The notes under the pieces were generated by a model that searched no databases, was not told the DNA's origin, and saw nothing but the letters and a program-made list of their open reading frames with translations. A DNA stretch of 8,816 bases from CBDBIK01 sp965206145 (GTDB lineage Bacteria; Pseudomonadota; Alphaproteobacteria; TMED109): NCBI GenBank assembly GCA_965206145.1, contig CBDBIK010000001.1, positions 1 to 8,816 of the forward strand. The letters run 5' to 3'. The number at the start of each line of letters is the position of its first letter. The stretch's first letter is position 1. Below, piece after piece: positions 7,025 through 8,816 of the stretch. The translations under genes were made by a program, and so were the position numbers.

Positions 7025-7206
7025 ATGGCCGCCCCGACGGATTCAACCACCCCGGCCACTGGCTGGTGCTCTGCAACGCCCCGCCAGCCCCCGACACCTC
7101 CCGCCAGCCCTGGCCTTGCAATCCCCGATACCAGCTCTTATCGCTCGTCATCGGGAGCGCCGCTATGCACCTGTCGGATTATGGGTTGCTGGCAGGCAAT
7201 ACGGTC
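7025..7206. other. Non-coding spacer with no gene seen
   Basis: The gap between adhesin and tRNA promoter has short chance frames with no recognisable product. Apart from a spaced direct repeat of 11 bp (7080-7090 and 7100-7110, cccgccagccc) I see nothing in this part. Confidence 0.5.
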
Positions 7207-7242
7207 GGCGATAAACTGGGCGATAAATTGAGCGATAAATTG
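7207..7242 (+). repeat. Three tandem 12-bp repeats upstream of the tRNA promoter
   Basis: Units at 7207-7218, 7219-7230 and 7231-7242 follow the pattern (a/g)gcgataaa(c/t)tg. They are richer in A and T than the surroundings and end four bases before the -35 box, so they occupy roughly -40 to -75 relative to the expected start. This is the position of UP elements or Fis-type activating sites in strong tRNA and rRNA promoters; that role here is inference. Confidence 0.7.
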
Positions 7243-7246
7243 GGCA

Positions 7247-7275
7247 TTGCAATCCGGCATCGCCCCGAATATAAT
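7247..7275 (+). promoter_or_regulatory. Sigma-70-type promoter of tRNA(fMet)
   Basis: The -35 box TTGCAA (7247-7252) and the -10 box TATAAT (7270-7275) are separated by 17 bp, the optimal spacing. Transcription should begin near 7281-7283, only a few bases before the mature tRNA 5' end at 7286. The sequence after the -10 box is GC-rich (GCCGGGC), as in discriminators of promoters under stringent control. This is the best promoter I found in the window. Confidence 0.8.
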
Positions 7276-7280
7276 GCCGG
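7254..7280. promoter_or_regulatory. Operator-like dyad around the -10 box
   Basis: CCGGCAT (7254-7260) and ATGCCGG (7274-7280) form a perfect 7-bp inverted repeat, 20 bp centre to centre, that brackets and partly overlaps the -10 box. A dimeric regulator would meet both halves on one face of the helix. No regulator is identified, and chance is possible. Confidence 0.35.
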
Positions 7281-7285
7281 GCTGA

Positions 7286-7362
<77 letters not shown>

Positions 7363-7384
7363 ATTTGCCGACAGGCAGAATACG

Positions 7385-7438
7385 ACCTCGCTGTATGCGG
7401 GGTTTAACTACGACCCCGCTGTACGCGGGGTTTATTTT
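7385..7438 (+). terminator. Tandem terminator-like hairpins after tRNA-fMet
   Basis: A 28-bp unit occurs twice (7381-7408 and 7409-7436). The first hairpin pairs 7385-7391 with 7397-7403 (one G-U pair, loop TGTAT). The second pairs 7413-7419 with 7425-7431 (loop TGTAC) and is followed by TTATTTT. Only the second has a useful T-run, so it is the likelier intrinsic terminator. The differences between copies keep both stems paired. The location, 22 nt after the tRNA CCA, fits partial termination between tRNA and rimP. Confidence 0.65.
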
Positions 7439-7455
7439 GGGGGTTGGCGAAGGCG

Positions 7456-7522
7456 CTGACCCGGCAAAAACCGCCACAGGCGACGGCGGGTCAGGGGAGG
7501 GTGGGCCGCTGGCCCATTTTTT
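7456..7522 (+). terminator. Structured leader and intrinsic terminator/attenuator upstream of rimP
   Basis: CTGACCCG (7456-7463) pairs perfectly with CGGGTCAG (7487-7494), enclosing a small CGCC/GGCG hairpin. Next, TGGGCC (7502-7507) pairs with GGCCCA (7511-7516) around a 3-nt loop and is followed at once by six Ts (7517-7522). The last element has the form of an intrinsic terminator. It ends 38 nt before the rimP ATG, so readthrough here would control rimP and nusA. E. coli has intrinsic terminators in the equivalent leader, and nusA there is autoregulated; whether NusA acts on this leader is inference. Confidence 0.6.
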
Positions 7523-7560
7523 GTGGGCGGACGGGCGGCAACGAGGCAAACGAAGCACAG

Positions 7561-8052
7561 ATGGCGGGCAACCCGACGACACTACCGAACTTGCGAGGCT
7601 TGCGGAATTTGCTGGAAGCGCCGGTGGATGCCCTGGGCTATGAACTGCTGCACCTTGAGTTCGAAGGCCGGGGCGAGGGCGGTGTCTTGCGGATGTACAT
7701 CGACGCCCCCGGTGGCATCTGCGTGGACGACTGCGAGGCGGTCAGCCGACAGGTGAGCGCGGTTTTGGATGCCGAGGATGCGTTGCACCCGGTCGGCGTC
7801 CTTGAGGTGTCCTCGCCGGGGCTGGATCGACCGCTGGTCAAGCCCGATGATTTTCGGCGATTCGCCGGGCGGCGGGCGCGGGTCGTGCTGAAGGTTCCGG
7901 TGCACGGGCGGCGGCGTTTTGTCGGCGAACTGGTGGAAACCGGCGAGCGGGGCGTGGTGATGGCGGTGGACGGCGAGCGTTATGAACTGGCCTACACCGA
8001 CATGGATACAGCCCGGCTCGAGCCGGTATTTGAAACGAGCGGCCACGGTTAA
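7561..8052 (+). CDS. rimP: Ribosome maturation factor RimP
   Basis: The 163-residue product matches RimP along its length. This cytoplasmic factor is needed for maturation of the 30S ribosomal subunit. The N-terminal alpha/beta domain shows LLEAPVDALGYELLHLEF (17-34), VDDCEAVSRQVSAVLD (55-70) and the signature EVSSPGLDRPL (82-92). The C-terminal SH3-like domain runs from about 93 to 158. ATG 7561 is chosen because E. coli RimP aligns from about this point. The frame stays open upstream to TTG 7444, but that extension crosses the leader hairpins and has no RimP similarity. The ribosome site is weak: ACGAGG at 7541-7546 is 14 nt from the ATG. nusA follows 22 nt after the stop, so the two genes are co-transcribed. 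Confidence 0.95.
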   Translation: MAGNPTTLPNLRGLRNLLEAPVDALGYELLHLEFEGRGEGGVLRMYIDAPGGICVDDCEAVSRQVSAVLDAEDALHPVGVLEVSSPGLDRPLVKPDDFRRFAGRRARVVLKVPVHGRRRFVGELVETGERGVVMAVDGERYELAYTDMDTARLEPVFETSGHG

Positions 8053-8074
8053 CGCGAATGGGCGGTGAGCGACG

Positions 8075-8816
8075 ATGACGATTACCAATAACGAAATTTT
8101 GCTGATGGCGGAAGTGGTCTCCCGGGAGAAAGATCTCGACCGGGAGATTATCTTCAGCGCCATCGAAGCGGCCCTGGCCACCGCCACGCGCAAGTGGCAC
8201 AACGGCGATATTGACGCCCGGGTGAGCATCCATCGGGACACCGGAGATTACGACAGTTTCCGCGTCTGGGAAGTGCTGCCCGACGACGCCGAAGTGGAAT
8301 TCCCGGATCACCAGCTGCTCCTTTCCGAAGCGCGCCAGCAGCGCCCGGACATCGAAGTCGGGGAGACCATCGAAGCGCAGATGGACAAGGTGGCGTTTGG
8401 TCGCATCGCCGCCCAGGCGGCCAAGCAGGTGATCATGCAGAAAGTCCGCGAAGCGGTGCGCCAGCAGACCGCCGAGCGCTATCAGGACAAGTTTGGCGTG
8501 CTCATCTCTGGCACAGTGAAGCGCCTGGAACGGGGAAACGCCATCATTGACCTCGGCGACAGCGAAGCCATTCTGCCCAAGCACAACATGATCCCCCGGG
8601 AAGGGTTGCGGCCTGGAGACCGGATTCGCGCGCTGCTGGAAGAGATTGACGAAGAAACCCGCGGGCCGCAGTTGGTGCTGACCCGGCTGACCCCGGAGTT
8701 CCTCATTGAATTATTCAAACTGGAAGTCCCCGAAGCCGGTGAAGGCATCATCGATATCCTCGGCGCCGCCCGCGACCCCGGATCCCGCGCCAAAATCTCG
8801 GTGCGCACCAACGATT
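8075..8816 (+). CDS. nusA: Transcription termination/antitermination factor NusA, 3' end outside the window
   Basis: The frame from ATG 8075 is open to the window edge and gives 247 residues, about half of a typical NusA of around 500. NusA binds RNA polymerase and modulates pausing, intrinsic termination and antitermination. Visible parts: the polymerase-binding N-terminal domain (1-125, with NNEILL, IEAALATATRK and AAKQVIMQKVREA), the S1 RNA-binding domain (about 137-205, with SGTVKRLERGNAIIDLGDSE, ILPKHNMIPRE and RPGDRIRALL), TPEFLIELFKLEVPE (206-220), and the start of the KH region (AARDPGSRAKISVRTND). The S1 exit reads VLTRLTPEFL where E. coli has FVTRSKPEML. ATG 8075 is favoured because GGTGAG (8064-8069) lies 5 nt upstream and NNEIL aligns with NKEIL near the E. 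coli start. Synteny predicts infB downstream. Confidence 0.95.
   Translation, partial: MTITNNEILLMAEVVSREKDLDREIIFSAIEAALATATRKWHNGDIDARVSIHRDTGDYDSFRVWEVLPDDAEVEFPDHQLLLSEARQQRPDIEVGETIEAQMDKVAFGRIAAQAAKQVIMQKVREAVRQQTAERYQDKFGVLISGTVKRLERGNAIIDLGDSEAILPKHNMIPREGLRPGDRIRALLEEIDEETRGPQLVLTRLTPEFLIELFKLEVPEAGEGIIDILGAARDPGSRAKISVRTND

Noticed and set aside
7381..7436. CRISPR-like repeats: two 28-bp units with CCCCGC/GCGGGG hairpins, resembling type I-E repeat cores
   Set aside because: The two units are directly adjacent with no spacer, only two exist, and a T-run follows. Terminator hairpins explain them better.
7444..7560. N-terminal extension of RimP from TTG 7444
   Set aside because: It covers the leader hairpins and terminator T-run, and its residues have no similarity to RimP; ATG 7561 gives the normal family length.
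7582..8584. Minus-strand open frames over rimP and nusA
   Set aside because: Both loci are fully explained by well-conserved plus-strand proteins.

Overview
The window looks like a GC-rich gammaproteobacterial chromosome. The best evidence is the right-hand end, where an initiator tRNA(fMet) gene is followed by rimP and nusA. This is the metY-rimP-nusA(-infB) order known from Escherichia coli and relatives. The genus cannot be read from the sequence; free-living and host-associated lineages are both possible.

Positions 21-6976 hold one very large adhesin gene of the autotransporter type. It has a signal peptide, then about ten Ig/cadherin-like (He_PIG/CADG style) repeats of roughly 95-105 residues, two extra pairs of Ig-like and cadherin-like domains, a Gly/Ser linker and a C-terminal outer-membrane beta-barrel. 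As written it is not one reading frame. Three tandem duplications of lengths not divisible by three (steps of 250, 28 and 104 bp) and one small indel, all within 4796-5555, break it into four frames. Collapsing the three duplications and removing one base gives 6573 nt, exactly 2191 codons (a protein of about 2190 residues) from signal peptide to barrel. The breaks are therefore recent mutations or assembly errors. The same gene also carries in-frame tandem duplications of 24 bp, 105 bp and about 1 kb, so duplication at every scale is its dominant feature.

Positions 6977-7285 have no gene. They hold a strong 12-bp hairpin just after the adhesin stop, three tandem 12-bp repeats, and a near-consensus sigma-70 promoter (TTGCAA, 17 bp, TATAAT) with a 7+7 bp dyad around its -10 box. 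This promoter reads directly into tRNA(fMet) at 7286-7362.

After the tRNA come two tandem terminator-like hairpins, a structured leader and a third hairpin followed by six Ts. Then come rimP (ribosome maturation factor) and the first 247 codons of nusA, which is cut by the window edge. tRNA(fMet), rimP and nusA all serve transcription and translation. The leader hairpins between tRNA and rimP are placed where attenuation or NusA-sensitive termination could set rimP-nusA expression.
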